A stretch of 64,000 bases of DNA from Monoplex corrugatus (GCA_030674185.1 CM060307.1:59937481-60001480), one strand, 5' to 3'. Shown: positions 23,272 to 36,499, numbered from the stretch's first letter. Numbers and translations are program-made. Notes: generated by a model not told the origin, from the sequence alone.

Positions 23272-25293
23272 TCTCTCTCTCTAATGAAGGGAGGAGAGAA
23301 TGTGAAGGAGCGTGTGCAAATCAGTGGGCGCAATGTGCGACAAAACTGTCTCATGTACAAGCACCAGCAGAAAGCTGTCTGCCAAACTGGTTATAACTCT
23401 TATGTACTCAAGTTAGTGTTGGCCTTTCACAATGAATAGCCACTCAAGAAAAACGATAAAAAATCTAATGCCGGAAACATAAACTAGCACACTTTACACG
23501 CTTGCAGGGGTCCCAGGTACAACAATCATACAAACTTACAAGTACGCTCAGCAAACGGTGGATACCCCAAAATGGCGGCGCTATAGGCTTTACACGCAGC
23601 GCGGCACAAGATAGCCACTCCCCTTTCCATTAACGCTCTTTTCGCTCTATGGTAAGGCTGTGCAATACAGAGAAGTAGTGTTTGTTTGTTTGGCTGTTTG
23701 GCTGGTTTTCCTGAGTGTGAGAAGCACTGTTAATTAATATATGAAAAATTACTGTTTACGTGTGTTAAGCTGTACGGTTTTTGTATTAACTAATATTATA
23801 GGTATGATGTAGGTACTGTTAATTTGTCTTATCATAATATGTCTAAGTATACTGTTACTGTAAAATGCTTTGGACTTCAGAAAGTGATTTATAAATTTTC
23901 ATTATGATAATTATCATTATCATAAGTGTATGGACTGTAGTACAATTAAGCTATGTACTAAGCCGTAACAGACAAACTAAAGTATACTCAGCACTCCAGT
24001 TCACAGCGCCCTGTACATATCTGTTGGAGTGTCGTGAATGCTTACTACACAGTGTATTGGGTTCTGTTAGGTATCCCGTGTCTGGGGTGTCAGCCAGGCG
24101 ATTACAAAAGCGCGATTGACGCCGTAACCTGGTGGGACGGTGGAGGTTTATTGACAGATCACTTCCAGTATGTTGCTGTTGATGGTGACTAGGACACGCC
24201 ACTACGTTAACACCCTTCCTTGTAGGCTACTGTCTCGGCTTTACACAGCTGTGGCGTGGGAAAACAAGACCCCGAGCTTGTGATTGGATGTGATTGGCTG
24301 CCTGGTGGGCTTCTTTTATTTGCCAGCCATGATATTAAGGTGTTCAGTGATGCGATGAGAACTTGGCAACTGTTAGTCACATAACAAACTGTAATACTAG
24401 TATCAGTCACAACAGTCTGTTGTCAAAGGTTTCGTAATCAGAACTACGGATTCCTCACATTGGGATTGGTCCGTATAAGAAATCAAATTCAATACAATGA
24501 TAATGGAAGTCACAAACCATAATTTCAAATCTATGAAAGTTGTTGCTGTTGATTTGATTATAAAGTCATTATATTTACGGCGCAAAATAGGAACTGGAAA
24601 AAAGGGGGCCACATTCACTTCCAGATGTCGCCACGTAATGTAGACGGCGAACGAAACAAGAAAAACATCATAAAATCTGGTTTTGGAGTCCGTGACCGTC
24701 AAAATTAGTTTGTTTTTATCACCGTCTCTTTAAAACAAGAAATATAGTACTGTTTTATCTGCAGGATGTTTCCATTTGATTTGCCTCACATAAAGATGTC
24801 GATAGAAGATGAGTAGTTTAGGGTTTGCTGATTTCCTCAGATATAAACAATCAGACCTGCTGTGATAAAAACATGGTGTGCAACCTGGGGAAAAAACCCT
24901 ACAGGATTGGTAAAAGCCCCAGATGGTTTTAAAACAAAGAAACAAATAAAATCCCTGCTAGAGTAGTTGACAGAGATAAAAGATCCTTTCAATATTTCTT
25001 AAAAATACGAACAAATTTGCCGAGCAGCCCATCACAAAGATTAGTGGTGGAATTCCAAGATGTAAATCTATTAACGAAAACATACTTACAGTCAACAGCA
25101 GCACATTACTGGACAACAACCAAAATAAACAAATAGATAAATAAATGGAAAGAATACGTAAGAGAAATCTACACCATAAATCAAAAATAAAAGCTCCGCA
25201 GCTTTTGAGAAAAGCTCCAAAACTAATAATCAAACTGACAAATAATGTAATAATATTGTTACCTAATATGATTGCTAGAAAAAAAATGGTTTC
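23272..25293. other. unannotated; one LINE-tail-like segment
   Basis: GTAAAATGCTTTGGACTTCA and GATTTATAAATTTTCATTAT at about 23860-23905 resemble a CR1/L2-like 3' tail. A CCAAAATGGCGGC (YY1-like) motif lies at about 23568-23580. No exon was recognised. Segments at 24595-24690 and 62880-62950 share a weak GTAGACG..AACGAAA resemblance. Confidence 0.4.
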
Positions 25294-25370
25294 AGAGAGA
25301 GAGAGAGACAGAGACAGAGAGATAGGAAGGAAGGAGAGAGAGAGAAACAGAGAAGAGAGAGAAAAGGGGA

Positions 25371-25444
<74 letters not shown>

Positions 25445-25492
25445 GGACAGACAGACAGATAGACAGACAGATAGACAGACAGAGAGAGAGTA
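25294..25492. repeat. GA and GACA compound microsatellite
   Basis: An impure GA tract, then a pure GA block (about 25375-25410), then CAGA units with CGGA and TAGA variants. Confidence 0.95.
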
Positions 25493-26025
25493 CAAAATTT
25501 ACTGTTTGATTCTGGCAAAAGTGGGGAGACAAAGGCGTGGGGAAAATGAATGAGAGAAGGAAGAGGAGGTTGTGAACAAAAAGTTACCATGTATTCCCTT
25601 TCTATATAATATTACAACGGCTTCATGTACAAAACTCAAGAATGAATATTAGAAGATCATTGGAAATCTTTGTCTCTTCAAAATCTGTTGCATTAACAGC
25701 GTGTGCATGCCCGTTCCCATTACGGTGTGCAAGGTGGTGACAGCTCTCCATTGTTTACAGTCTTGAAGCAATCTTCTCAATTTCTGAAACTAGTGATTTG
25801 TGGCGAGACCCCTTCCCCTGTCTCAAGGTCTTGTCTAAATCATAGGGTCGTATTCTTGTCGATTGCCCTCTAACTCACCCTCACGCACACTCGCTTTCTA
25901 TTATTATTCATGTTGTGGGTGAATGTAGATTAATATTGCTAGAATGTCACAAACTCACTCACACAACAGGAAAAAAGACAGAAATTACATACAGCACACC
26001 CTTTCATCAGTAACACACACTCCCA
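25493..26025. other. unannotated sequence
   Basis: No feature seen. Confidence 0.4.
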
Positions 26026-26061
26026 CTTATCTATCTATCTATCTGTTTGTCTGTCTATCTA

Positions 26062-26116
<55 letters not shown>

Positions 26117-26170
26117 GTCTATCTATCTATATGTATATATACATATATACATGTATATATACATATACAT
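26026..26170. repeat. CTAT/CTGT tetranucleotide and ATATAC tract
   Basis: CTAT units with CTGT variants (26026-26128), followed by an ATATAC-rich stretch. Confidence 0.95.
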
Positions 26171-26461
26171 ACACATGAACACAGTTTGGAGAACGGTTTC
26201 TGTCTTTTATTATTTCTAACAGTACACAAATCAAGTGCTAAATTGTAAATTCTTCAAATCCACGTTCGTCCAGCAATCTTGTCAAATAGTATTTTAAGGC
26301 ACAGAGCGAAACAGAGTGTATGAAGAACAGACAACACGAAGATAATTAGTTTGTTCACTACTAGGTCCCTGGAACTCTCACTTGTAAATTGTCACTATTA
26401 TTGTGATGTTTGTTCGTCTTCACACAAACGATACAAAGAAACCTCTTCTTCAACAAGTTTT

Positions 26462-28025
26462 CAATGGCTGCTCCAACTGCTGGGCTCCGTTTCTTGATCC
26501 TGACAATACTTACTAAAGGGCATCAACTTCTTGGGCACAAAGGAAACACGGTAAACACAAGGCCCGATCGCTCCATCGCTAAGCACCACTCCCAGATCTC
26601 GACAGAAAGGCTGTTCCATTAATAGGCAGTTTCCTGGGCTTAACTGTATAAAATTCAAGATTGTTCCAGTGCTGGTCATTATTTCCATGGTATGATGGAT
26701 ATTTTACATAAGGTACTCCGCTACTGGGCACTGTTTCTTGGGCTTGAAGGCTGCACAACGTACAAGAAAGGTCCATTACTGGGTACTGTTTATTGGATAG
26801 GAAGGCTATATACAGCACAGGACTGCTCCTTTATTGAGCACTGTTTATTGGGCTTGAAGACTTTTAAAGTATAAGACAGCTCCGTTACTGCGCATCGTTT
26901 CTTAGGCATGAAGGCTGCATAAAATACAAGACTGCTCCATTATTGGGCATTGTTTCTTGGGCATGGAAGCTGTTTAGAATGTAAGACAGTTCCATTACCG
27001 GCTACTGCTTCTTGGGAATGAAGGCTGTATAAAGCACAAGACTGCTCCATGACTGGGCACATTTCTTGGGCATGAAGGCTGTATGAAGTGTAAGACAGTT
27101 CTATTACCGGCTACCGCTTCTTGGGCATGAAAGCTGTATGAAGTGTAAGACAGCTCTATTACCGGCTACTGCTTCTTGGGAATGAAGGCTGTATAAAGCA
27201 CAAGACTGCTCCATGACTGGGCACATTTCTTGGGCATGAAGGCTGTATGAAGTGTAAGACAGTTCTATTACCGGCTACCGCTTCTTGGGCATGAAAGCTG
27301 TATGAAGTGTAAGACAGCTCTATTACCGGCTACTGCTTCTTGGGAATGAAGGCTGTATAAAGCACAAGACTGCTCCATGACTGGGCACATTTCTTGGGCA
27401 TGAAGGCTGTATGAAGTGTAAGACAGTTCTATTACCGGCTACCGCTTCTTGGGCATGAAAGCTGTATGAAGTGTAAGACAGCTCTATTACCGGCTACTGC
27501 TTCTTGGGAATGAAGGCTGTATAAAGCACAAGACTGCTCCATGACTGAGCACATTTCTTGGCAATGCAAGCTGTATAAGGTGTAAGACAGCTCTATTACC
27601 GGCTACTGTTTCTTGGGAATGAAAGCTGCATACAGCAAAAGACTGCTCCATCACTGGGCACTGTTTCTTGAGCGTGAAAGCTGTATAAAGCAAAAGACTG
27701 CTCCATTACTGGGCACTGTTTCTAGAGGGTGAAAGCTGTACAAAGTGCAGGACTATTCCATAACTAGGCACAGTTTACTGGGCATGAAGACTGTATAAAG
27801 TACAAGATTGCTCCATGACTGGGCACCGTTTTCTGGGCACTTCTGTCTCTCAATGTTTTCGATGGCCCCACCAACGTCTGAACACCGCTTTCATTCTTTC
27901 ATATCCTGGCATTAAAAGCTGTATAATGCACACAACTTTTTTTTTCTGGCCACTGTTTCCTGATCTTGAAAGCTGTATAAACACAAGACTGCTCCACTAC
28001 TAGGAACCGCTTTTGTATCACGCGC
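26462..28025. repeat. satellite of ~55-bp monomers with 164-bp higher-order unit
   Basis: About 28 tandem monomers of 54-55 bp share the consensus blocks GACTGCTCCATTACTGGGCA, CTGTTTCTTGGGCATGAAGG and CTGTATAAAGTACAA. The central part (27007 to about 27600) is a trimeric higher-order repeat of exactly 164 bp, with equivalent positions at 27007, 27171, 27335 and 27499 and almost no change between repeats. Monomers become more divergent toward both ends, the pattern expected from unequal exchange in the middle. 164 is not a multiple of three and frames are broken, so it is not a protein repeat. The ORFs at 26410-26874 and 27487-27693 are artefacts. Confidence 0.95.
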
Positions 28026-28721
28026 ATCAACGTTCTAAAATTCAGAACCAAAGATCCCTACATATATATTCGTCTCGTAGAAATATCTGTCGTTGCTCTA
28101 CCGGTCTTCTTTCCAAGGTGTATGCATGCATGCCTCTTCTTCAACGATTGATTCATACTTTCTTTTATGTAATATAGCTCAAACACATAGTATTCATACT
28201 GATAAAAGTACGATTAGGATAAATAGTTTATGTTCCAAAGCTTGCTGCTCGGCATTTGGTACTTTGACTGCAAAAATTATGTTTGAGCTAATCAGTGATC
28301 AAGTAATTCATATGGGGTTTTAAGCCCTAATATATAAATGACACTAATTTTCATTCAAGTCAATAGGCCTAGTTCTCGTAAAATCCAAGAAAACTCTTCT
28401 CCTCTTTTTATGAAATTCAAAATTACAATGAAATCATTCCTATATGACTTTTAAGGTAATGATATCAACTTAAACCCTAACGTGGATCACGCAAACGCCT
28501 GTTGGGTGGCATGACCAAAAACTCCACTGAGTTGGGCAGGAAGCTTTGGTCTGATTCTGCAGACTCCTGACGGAATCGATGGAACCAAGTCTGTGGTTCT
28601 GCATTTGCAGCAAAGCGAAGAACGGTTTGAAAAAAAATACTAGACTACCACCACGCTGAGACTGAATGAGGTCTCAGTCGTTCTTCTGCGTTGAAGCAAC
28701 GTTATTTTGCGGATAAGATCT
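28026..28721. other. unannotated sequence
   Basis: No gene or repeat family was recognised. Confidence 0.4.
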
Positions 28722-29310
<589 letters not shown>

Positions 29311-29596
29311 CCTACTCCCTCCTCCTCATTGCAAAACACAAGGACAAAGATCGTCACATTACCAGTCTTGTTACATTTCTCCCCGTTCTATTCACAGGCG
29401 CTCGACAGTATTTTGTAACCGCCATGGAACAATAGCATGCTTTGCATCAAGCGAAGTAAAAGTTTATTGTTCAAACGTTTGTTCAAAAACATGAATACAT
29501 TTATTGAACTTGACTCTCTAAATCACGTGCAAAAGAAGTAGCATTTGTATGAACATGAATGTGTCTCTGTTAGTTTTTTGTTTACATGAAAATTTC

Positions 29597-29664
29597 GTAC
29601 GTACGTACATACATACATATATACATACCTGCATACCTGCATACATGCATACACACACAACACA

Positions 29665-29696
<32 letters not shown>

Positions 29697-29844
29697 CAGA
29701 TACATACGTACATACATATATATATGTATACACACATACATAGACATAGCCTACTTCACTATACGTACACCACACACAAGCAAGCAAGCAAGCGCGCACA
29801 CACGCACGCACACACACCACACATGCGCGCGTGCGTAAAGAGAC

Positions 29845-29879
<35 letters not shown>

Positions 29880-29900
29880 GGCAGGCAGAGACAGAGACAG
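29597..29900. repeat. CATA/ATAC array, then CAAG, CACG and CAGA units
   Basis: Begins as ACGT/ACAT units, continues as ATAC units to about 29745, then CAAG units (29779-29791), CGCACA units, and a CAGA/CAGG run to about 29890. It is mostly four-base periodic with changing motif. Confidence 0.9.
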
Positions 29901-30348
29901 AGTGCGTTCAATATCCTACTCTCAGCTATGCACGTCAAAATTCATCGAGAGAATGATTCGAGGTATCCTTCCATTGTGCATTTACATCTTTATAATCTGT
30001 GGTCCCCCCCACCCCCCACCCCCCCACTTTTACCCAATCATTATTCTATCAGTCCACGAAAGCTCTTGAATTTGCCGGCACTGCAGTTGCATGGGTTTGG
30101 AGTATTCCAGATTTTGTACTGGCAGGTCAGGGTATAGTGCATGATAATTTACAGAAATCTCCGAATCACGTGACGTGCACTGAATAAATTCTTTGTTTCA
30201 GCGTCTCTGTCGGGCATTAAGTTTGTTTTCATCCGTTTTATTATCATTACTCTGATGTGAAATCGGTCAGTGTGATATCATATGGAATAAACACGCCATG
30301 TTCCATCGCGGGTATGCGCTATCGTGTTGTTGCTGTTTTTGTCGTTGC

Positions 30349-30389
<41 letters not shown>

Positions 30390-30766
30390 TCTTCCTCAAT
30401 TTTCCTGCCGTATCTCTGTCTTCTTACATGTCCTGCATGTCCAAAAAATTCTCCCCGTGAAATCTTTTTTGATGCTTGTAAAACTAGTCTGAAACCTAGG
30501 TACTTTGAATGAAAACACTGGGATAACACTATCTGCCCATTTGTAGGTTATTTGCCAGCTTGGTGTATGATGTGTGTGTGCGTATGTGAGTGTGCGTGTT
30601 GTGAGTGTGTATGTGACTGTGTATTAGTATGCGTGCGCGCGTCAATGCGCGCACGTGTGTGTGTACGTTTGTGTACATTTGCATGTGTGTGTGCGCGAGT
30701 GTGTGCGTGCATATGCATATGTTTGCGTGTGAGTGTGTAAAAATTTTGTTAGCTGGAGATAGCTGT
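29901..30766. other. unannotated; (GTT)n and GT tracts
   Basis: A pure GTT array at about 30346-30388 preceded by mixed GTT/GTC, C runs near 30004-30027, and an impure GT tract at about 30570-30740. No gene was seen. Confidence 0.5.
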
Positions 30767-30801
30767 GAAGCGCTCAGTTGCACTGTGCAACTGAGTGCTT
30801 C
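30767..30801. repeat. 16-bp inverted repeat, 3-nt loop
   Basis: GAAGCGCTCAGTTGCA, loop CTG, then TGCAACTGAGTGCTTC. The arms pair at 15 of 16 positions, the exception being a G:T position, which would wobble in RNA. It is not followed by a T run and no gene lies nearby. Confidence 0.9.
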
Positions 30802-32252
30802 ATATCGACGGCATCGACTTTTAGCTATCAGTCGGTAGATCTAGACTGATTTAAAAGTTCTTTTTCAACACAAGCACTCTCAATTTGTACTCTACCGAAT
30901 ATTCAGAAACAAATACCGAATATTTAGAAATAAAGAACAAACTCATAATTACACAAAAGAAGAATTAAAAGAAAGAAAAAAACGTGCACCGCGCGCGCGT
31001 GTGTATATATGAGTGTGTAAGTGATGGTCTGTCTGTATCTGTGTTGTCGATATAAATGGGAAACTTTCTTTTTTAAGACGAAAATTCAGTACCAAGCGAT
31101 GGCATGCGCCTGCGAACACATTCTTTTCCTTCTTCATTTTCCACCTCAGCCCACGATCACCATCACCGCCTCTATCCACAATCACCACCACCGACAGTCT
31201 GGCGCGAGCACTTCGCGTGCTGAGTGACGTTTCCCGTTCTGCGTGGAGGGAAAGGAAAGGGTGGGATACCGACCGAGCAGTGTCAGTTTTACGCAACACG
31301 GTCATTTCGCTTGAGGAGAAGCAAAAGCAATACTAGCTTAAACCACTTGTTGCACAAGCATTTTTCTAACTTTAGTTGGCTTATTTATTACATGAGCTGT
31401 CAAGCTATAGTACTAATGATCTTTATCACTGAACGTTTAAAAAATGTATGGCTGAAGAGAGGTAAAGGCCTTTCAGAGTCGATTTTGGACACGTTACAAG
31501 CTCACAAACTTTCGGCTCTGTAACAGATAAGAAACTGGATCACCTTTCCCAAAGCAGGCTAATTAGATAAATGAATAAAGATGATTATGAAAAATAAATA
31601 AACGAATCAATGAATGAATAAGTTTAGAACACATACATACCTACACCAAAAACAAAAAGCACAGGCAATTCCCAGTGTGAGGAGAGACTGCCCAGAACTC
31701 AAAATTTCATACAGCAACGCAGTAGGCTGTTATAAACCATTCAATACATTAGTGATAATGATGATAGGAAGAAAAGGAATTTAAGAATGGAATGATAATA
31801 GTAATGCGGTGAACAGAGAACACATACCTCTGATACAATTGTTACAATTTATTGTATTTACACCTTTGAAAAAATGGAACAATAAAAACTTGCAAAATCA
31901 TGGGGAAACGGTAAAAATAGTCTATGTGTGACCTGCAGCTCTGCTGATGATTTTAGGCTGTAAATCGGTCACTGTGACCTGATAATGGGGCATAACGGTT
32001 TTTAGTAATGAAGCATATCACTACTTTTCCAGATAGAAATGTTACCATAATCTAAACATGGAATATATACCGGATGCAAAGTTTGAACAAAGTAAAAAAA
32101 AAAAAAAAAAAGCATATGAGCGCCTTATCTGATTTTTTCTGTATATGCCTGTGTGTGCAGGTTTAAGCCACTGTGTTATATCTCTGCATGTGAAAACATC
32201 AGAGATATACCATAATTGCAGAAAACATTCATCATATGAAACGAGTTAGCAT
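30802..32252. other. unannotated; ERE-like palindrome at 31967
   Basis: AT-rich sequence. A perfect palindrome GGTCACTGTGACC (31967-31979) has the estrogen/steroid response element layout, but no gene is nearby. An A run lies at about 32094-32111. No exon was recognised. Confidence 0.45.
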
Positions 32253-33460
32253 GCTTTGCCATAGCACTGAAACTGCCCTACTACACATTCTCAACAATCT
32301 CCTCCTTGCAACTGATACTGGCAAAGTCTCTCTCCTCACACTCCTTGATCTGTCTGCAGCCTTTGACACCATTGATCATGGTATTCTCCTTTCTAGACTT
32401 CATCATACTTTTGGCATCTCTGACATTGCTCTGTCCTGGTTCACTTCATACCTATCAAACAGAAAACAAACTGTTCTCATCAATGGCACTTACTCTCAAC
32501 CTGCATACCTGACCTGTGGTGTTCCACAAGGATCTGTCCTTGGCCCATGTTCTTTTCACTCTTTACACCTCCCCCCTGTCCACCATCATCAACTCCCACT
32601 CTATAAAACACCACTTCTATGCTGATGACACCCAACTTCAAGACAGTGACTCACCTGATAATATACAGCGACTGTTGACTCGCACCACTGAGTGTTACTC
32701 GGACATTAAGAACTGGATGACACACAATAAACTTCAGCTTAATGACAACAAGACAGAAGCTATCCTCATTGGCACCCGTCAGAAACTTTCTCAGCTGCCT
32801 CCTCTTTCTCTCCCATTATGTAACACATCAGTCCCAATTTCTGATTCAGCTAAAAACCTTGGTGTCTGCATTGACTCTACCCTCTCCATGAACAACTTTG
32901 TTTCTCAAACTGCCAGATCTTGCTACTATCATCTCCATCGTATAAGGCTGATCAGGAAGTATCTCTCTGTCGAAACAACTGCAAAACTCGTTCTCTCCTT
33001 CATAATGTCTCGCATTGACTATTGCAATTCACTCCTGTCTGGTCTTCCTGCCTCCACCATTCACATCCTACAGTGCATTCAAAACAATGCTGTACGTCTT
33101 GTACTCAAAAAGAAAAAAGCTGACCACATATCTCCTCTCCTGGCACAACTTCACTGGCTCCCTGTATCAAAGCGCATACAATACAAACTAGACACCATGT
33201 GCTACAAAAGCCTCAATAACGCAGCCCCCGATTACCTGTCAAGCCTACTTGAGATCTATGTTCCCTCACGTACCCTCCGCTCTGCCTCCGATCCTCTGAC
33301 TTTTCGCTTTCCACGCACTAAGCTCAATACCTATGGTCCACGAGCCTTCTCTGTTTCTGGTCCACTCTCCTGGAACAAACTTCCTCTCTCAGTCCGTCAG
33401 CAACCTACTTTTGTCTCCTTCAAGTCCGCTCTCAAAACCCACCTTTTCTCCTCTGCATAA
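32253..33460 (+). pseudogene. CR1/L2-like LINE reverse transcriptase, one frameshift
   Basis: A 5'-truncated ORF2. Starting at HSTETALLHILNNLL (RT domain), it shows LDLSAAFDTIDHGILL, SYLSNRKQTV, GVPQGSVLGP and the catalytic FYADDTQL (codons 32615-32638). The conserved C-terminal region follows: DYCNSLLSGLP, LHWLPVSKRIQYKLD, YVPSRTLRS, GPLSWNKLP and FKSALKTHLF, with the stop at 33458. A single extra A near 32547, just after GSVLGP, breaks the frame; otherwise the two halves are open and the active-site residues are intact. Domain order and the DTIDHGILL and SFKSALKTHLF motifs point to the CR1/L2 group. The endonuclease domain is absent. Confidence 0.9.
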
Positions 33461-33780
33461 AATCCTAACCTCACTCAACCCCCCTCTCCCCTCTGCAGCC
33501 TGTCTCCGCTCGGAGGGGAATCACATGGTTATAATATATAATTGTATATGCTATGCTCTCTATAATTTTCCATTGCTTTTATTCTTGCTTTTATTGCTTT
33601 TATTCTCTCTCCCCATTTATAGCCATGCGTTTTGTGTGTGTGTGTGTGTGTGTGCGTGTGTGTGTGCGTGTGTGTGCATGCGTTCGTGCGTGCGTGCGTG
33701 CGTGTGTGTCTGCTTCAGCGCTTAGATTTGATTTTATCAAGATTTTGCGCTATATAAATATTGTAGTTATTATTATTATC
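32253..33780 (+). mobile_element. CR1/L2-like LINE insertion
   Basis: Covers the reverse transcriptase remnant plus a 3' UTR. The UTR contains a GT/GTGC microsatellite (33635-33712), then AGCGCTTAGATTTGATTTT, ATCAAGATTTTGCGC, TATATAAATATTGTAG and a (TTA)n tail ending near 33780. The UTR and tail match the - strand copy at 39188-39300 and the tail fragment at 2750-2815. A long TA array starts 88 bp downstream. Confidence 0.88.
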
Positions 33781-33866
33781 ATATATCAATAAATATTGCT
33801 GGAGATCGCGTAACTTATAGAATCACTGTGAAATTTCTGAAAGCTTTCCGATTTTTCATGCATGCG

Positions 33867-34050
<184 letters not shown>

Positions 34051-34176
34051 TTCTATAGTTGTAACAAGATCTTAATAGAGTTTTAAAAATATAGCCAAAA
34101 GATAATACTGAACTATATATACGCTCATCATACTTGAGAAATATACCTAGATTTATCTGTTGACTTTCGCTTGCCT

Positions 34177-35805
34177 CATCATCATCATCATCAGGTGACT
34201 TGCCACATGGTGTTGGCGATCATGGCCTTCCATCTGTTTCTATCTCTTATTTCCTCAAGCACCTCTTCCACCCTCTTTGTCTTCGGCCACTCTGCAAGTC
34301 CGTCCAATATCTTCTCCCTGGGTCTACCTGGTGCTCTGTTTCCCTCCAGCTTTCCCGTTGTGACCAGGTGCCCCAATTCCCCTCTCTTCATAAAATGGCC
34401 TATAAATGTTGCCTGTCTTTTCCTAATCTTCCTTATGAATGATCTTCTTGTGTCTGCCTCCATCAAGACTGTCTCGTTTGTTTTCTTTGCTGTTCATGGA
34501 ACTCTCAACATTCTTCTTAGAAACCACATCTCGGCTGCCTCAATCTTGTTCTGGCTTTGCTTGTTGACAGTCCACGCCTTACAACGTATAACAGTATTGG
34601 TTCTATATAACATTCAAGAACTCTCTTCCTGATGTTAATTGATAGGCATTTGTTGGTAAGAATGCTTTTCGTCCTCTTGAATACTGTTTTGGCTTGGCCG
34701 ATTCTGCTGGCTATTTCTGATGTGCATCTGCCGTCTGGTGAAATGATCGTTCCCAGGTATTTAAACTTATCAAACTGTCTCAGGGTTGTTCCGTTTGCTG
34801 TTATTTTACATGAGGGGATTTCATGTTTTGTACTGATCACCAAGACTTCAGTCTTCCTGCTGTTTAGTTCCAACCCCTTACCTTTGCTTTCTATTTCTAG
34901 TACGAGCGTATGTTCACAAGGTTTTGTAGGTCCCTTTCATTTTCTGCAATTAGCACGGTGTCATTTGCGTATCGAATGTTGTTTATCATTTTTCCTCCAA
35001 CCTTTAATCCAGGGTCTTCCTGTAGGTTTCTCATGATGTTTTCGCTGTAAAGTGAAAACAGATCTGGTGACAGAACACAACCCTGTCTGACTGCTCTTTT
35101 GATGTTTTGGAAAGAGCTTATATCGTTTTCTATTCTCATTGCAGCTGTTTGTTCCCAATACATATTTCTGATTATTCGTAGATCTTTTCCATCAATATTG
35201 AGTCTTTCTAGTTGGTTGATCAATTCTTCATGTCTTACCCGATCGAAAGCCTTGGTATAATCAACAAAGCATAAATATAAATCCTTATTCAGCTCGATTG
35301 ACATCTCTATGATAGTTCTTAGGATGTATATGGCATTAATATTTCCTTTCCCTTCCACAAATCCACACTGTTCATCTGCTATTTCTCTTTTGATTCTATT
35401 CCTTGTCCTCATCATGATTATTCTTATTATGATTTTTGTTACATGACTCATCAAACTGATTGTGCGATGGAGTTCGCATTCTATAGCCCCTGTCTTCTTT
35501 GGAAGTGCAATGAAAATTGATTTTGACGTATCTTTGGGGATTTTTCCAGTGCCATAAATTTCATTTAGGAGGACTGTTATTTTTTCAATTCCCAATTCCT
35601 CCAGGGCTTCAATCATCTCTGTAGTAATGTTGTCTAGTCCTGGGGCTTTTCCTGGTTTCATCTCTTTCAGTGCTGCTCTAACTTCATCTTTCATTGTGGG
35701 TGGTCCTTCAACGTTCTTTCCTAAAATGTGTTCTTGCCTAACCTTTAGAAATATACGTAAATCTATCTGTCGCAAGAGAGAATCAAACAGCCTCAATTTG
35801 TCCAA
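34177..35805 (-). pseudogene. RTE-like LINE endonuclease-reverse transcriptase, 3' half
   Basis: Three - strand frames in sequence (35805-34897, 34873-34517, 34466-34191) read as one RT: KPGKAPGLDNITTEMI, LLNEIYGTGKIP, SIFIALPKK, ISLMSHVTKI, EQCGFVEGKG, FVDYTKAFDRVRH, NMYWEQTAAMRI, RQGCVLSPDLFSLYSE, NIRYANDTVLIAEN, then KTEVLVIS, FKYLGTIISPDG, SRIGQAKTVFKR, CYIEPILLYV, and finally RKRQATFIGHFMKR and GRPREKILDGL. The catalytic YADD is changed to YAND. Two frameshifts and a lost segment before GHFMKR make it dead. The element ends TGGCAAGTCACCTGA in a (GAT)n tail, typical of RTE-clade LINEs. The endonuclease half is missing; a fragment of what looks like the same family lies at 54.1 kb on the + strand. 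Confidence 0.88.
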
Positions 35806-35810
35806 GCGAG

Positions 35811-36499
35811 ATCATCTTCTGTTTCATCAGGTAAAACAAAGTACTGTTGCTTAAAATGCAACCTTTTTGTACTAAGCTCGAGATCTTATAAAACCAGAAA
35901 CACTGCAGTGAGTCCTCAAAACAACATCACTTTGCGATTTGTAGACTAGCCTCGAAACATAAGACAGCGGCCATGTTCATACACATATTTAGCATTCTTT
36001 ATGTCACAATATGATACATACTTCTAGGACCAGTCTTCTTGTAAGGAGATCCACAGCAATGAAAAAGAGGATTTTTTTCCTGAGCATGGAATACCTTTAT
36101 CAAAATTTGGAAAATAGCACTTTTCGACATATACATAACTTGGACAAAACATGTTCGGGATCCTAATGCCTAGTATTTCCATTCAATACGTATTTATCAA
36201 TATCTTGAAGTTCAGCTTCTGTAGGAAGTGGATGATACTCAAAACTTTAGTCGCATTGTGGTGATACTCTGTTCGCTGTTGAGACCAAACCGTTGCGCAT
36301 GAAAACACACTTATTGAAGAAGAAAATCAGATATAATTATAGAAAACCAGAAAACCATTTTTTTCTTTAATATATTTTTGTCTCAGACAGTGTAATCATC
36401 AAGATACAGATTATACCCTGAAGATGCTTCACATGAAATAAAACTGACGTGCATCGAGGGAAGTAGCAGACTGTCATAACGGCTAAAACCCTCTTTTCA
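35811..36499. other. unannotated AT-rich sequence
   Basis: No gene or known repeat was recognised. Confidence 0.4.

Noticed and set aside
23940..24420. A solo LTR
   Set aside because: No TG...CA-bounded direct repeat pair, primer-binding site or target duplication could be shown.
26462..28025. Tandem-repeat protein gene
   Set aside because: Monomer and higher-order lengths (55 and 164) are not multiples of three and all frames are interrupted.
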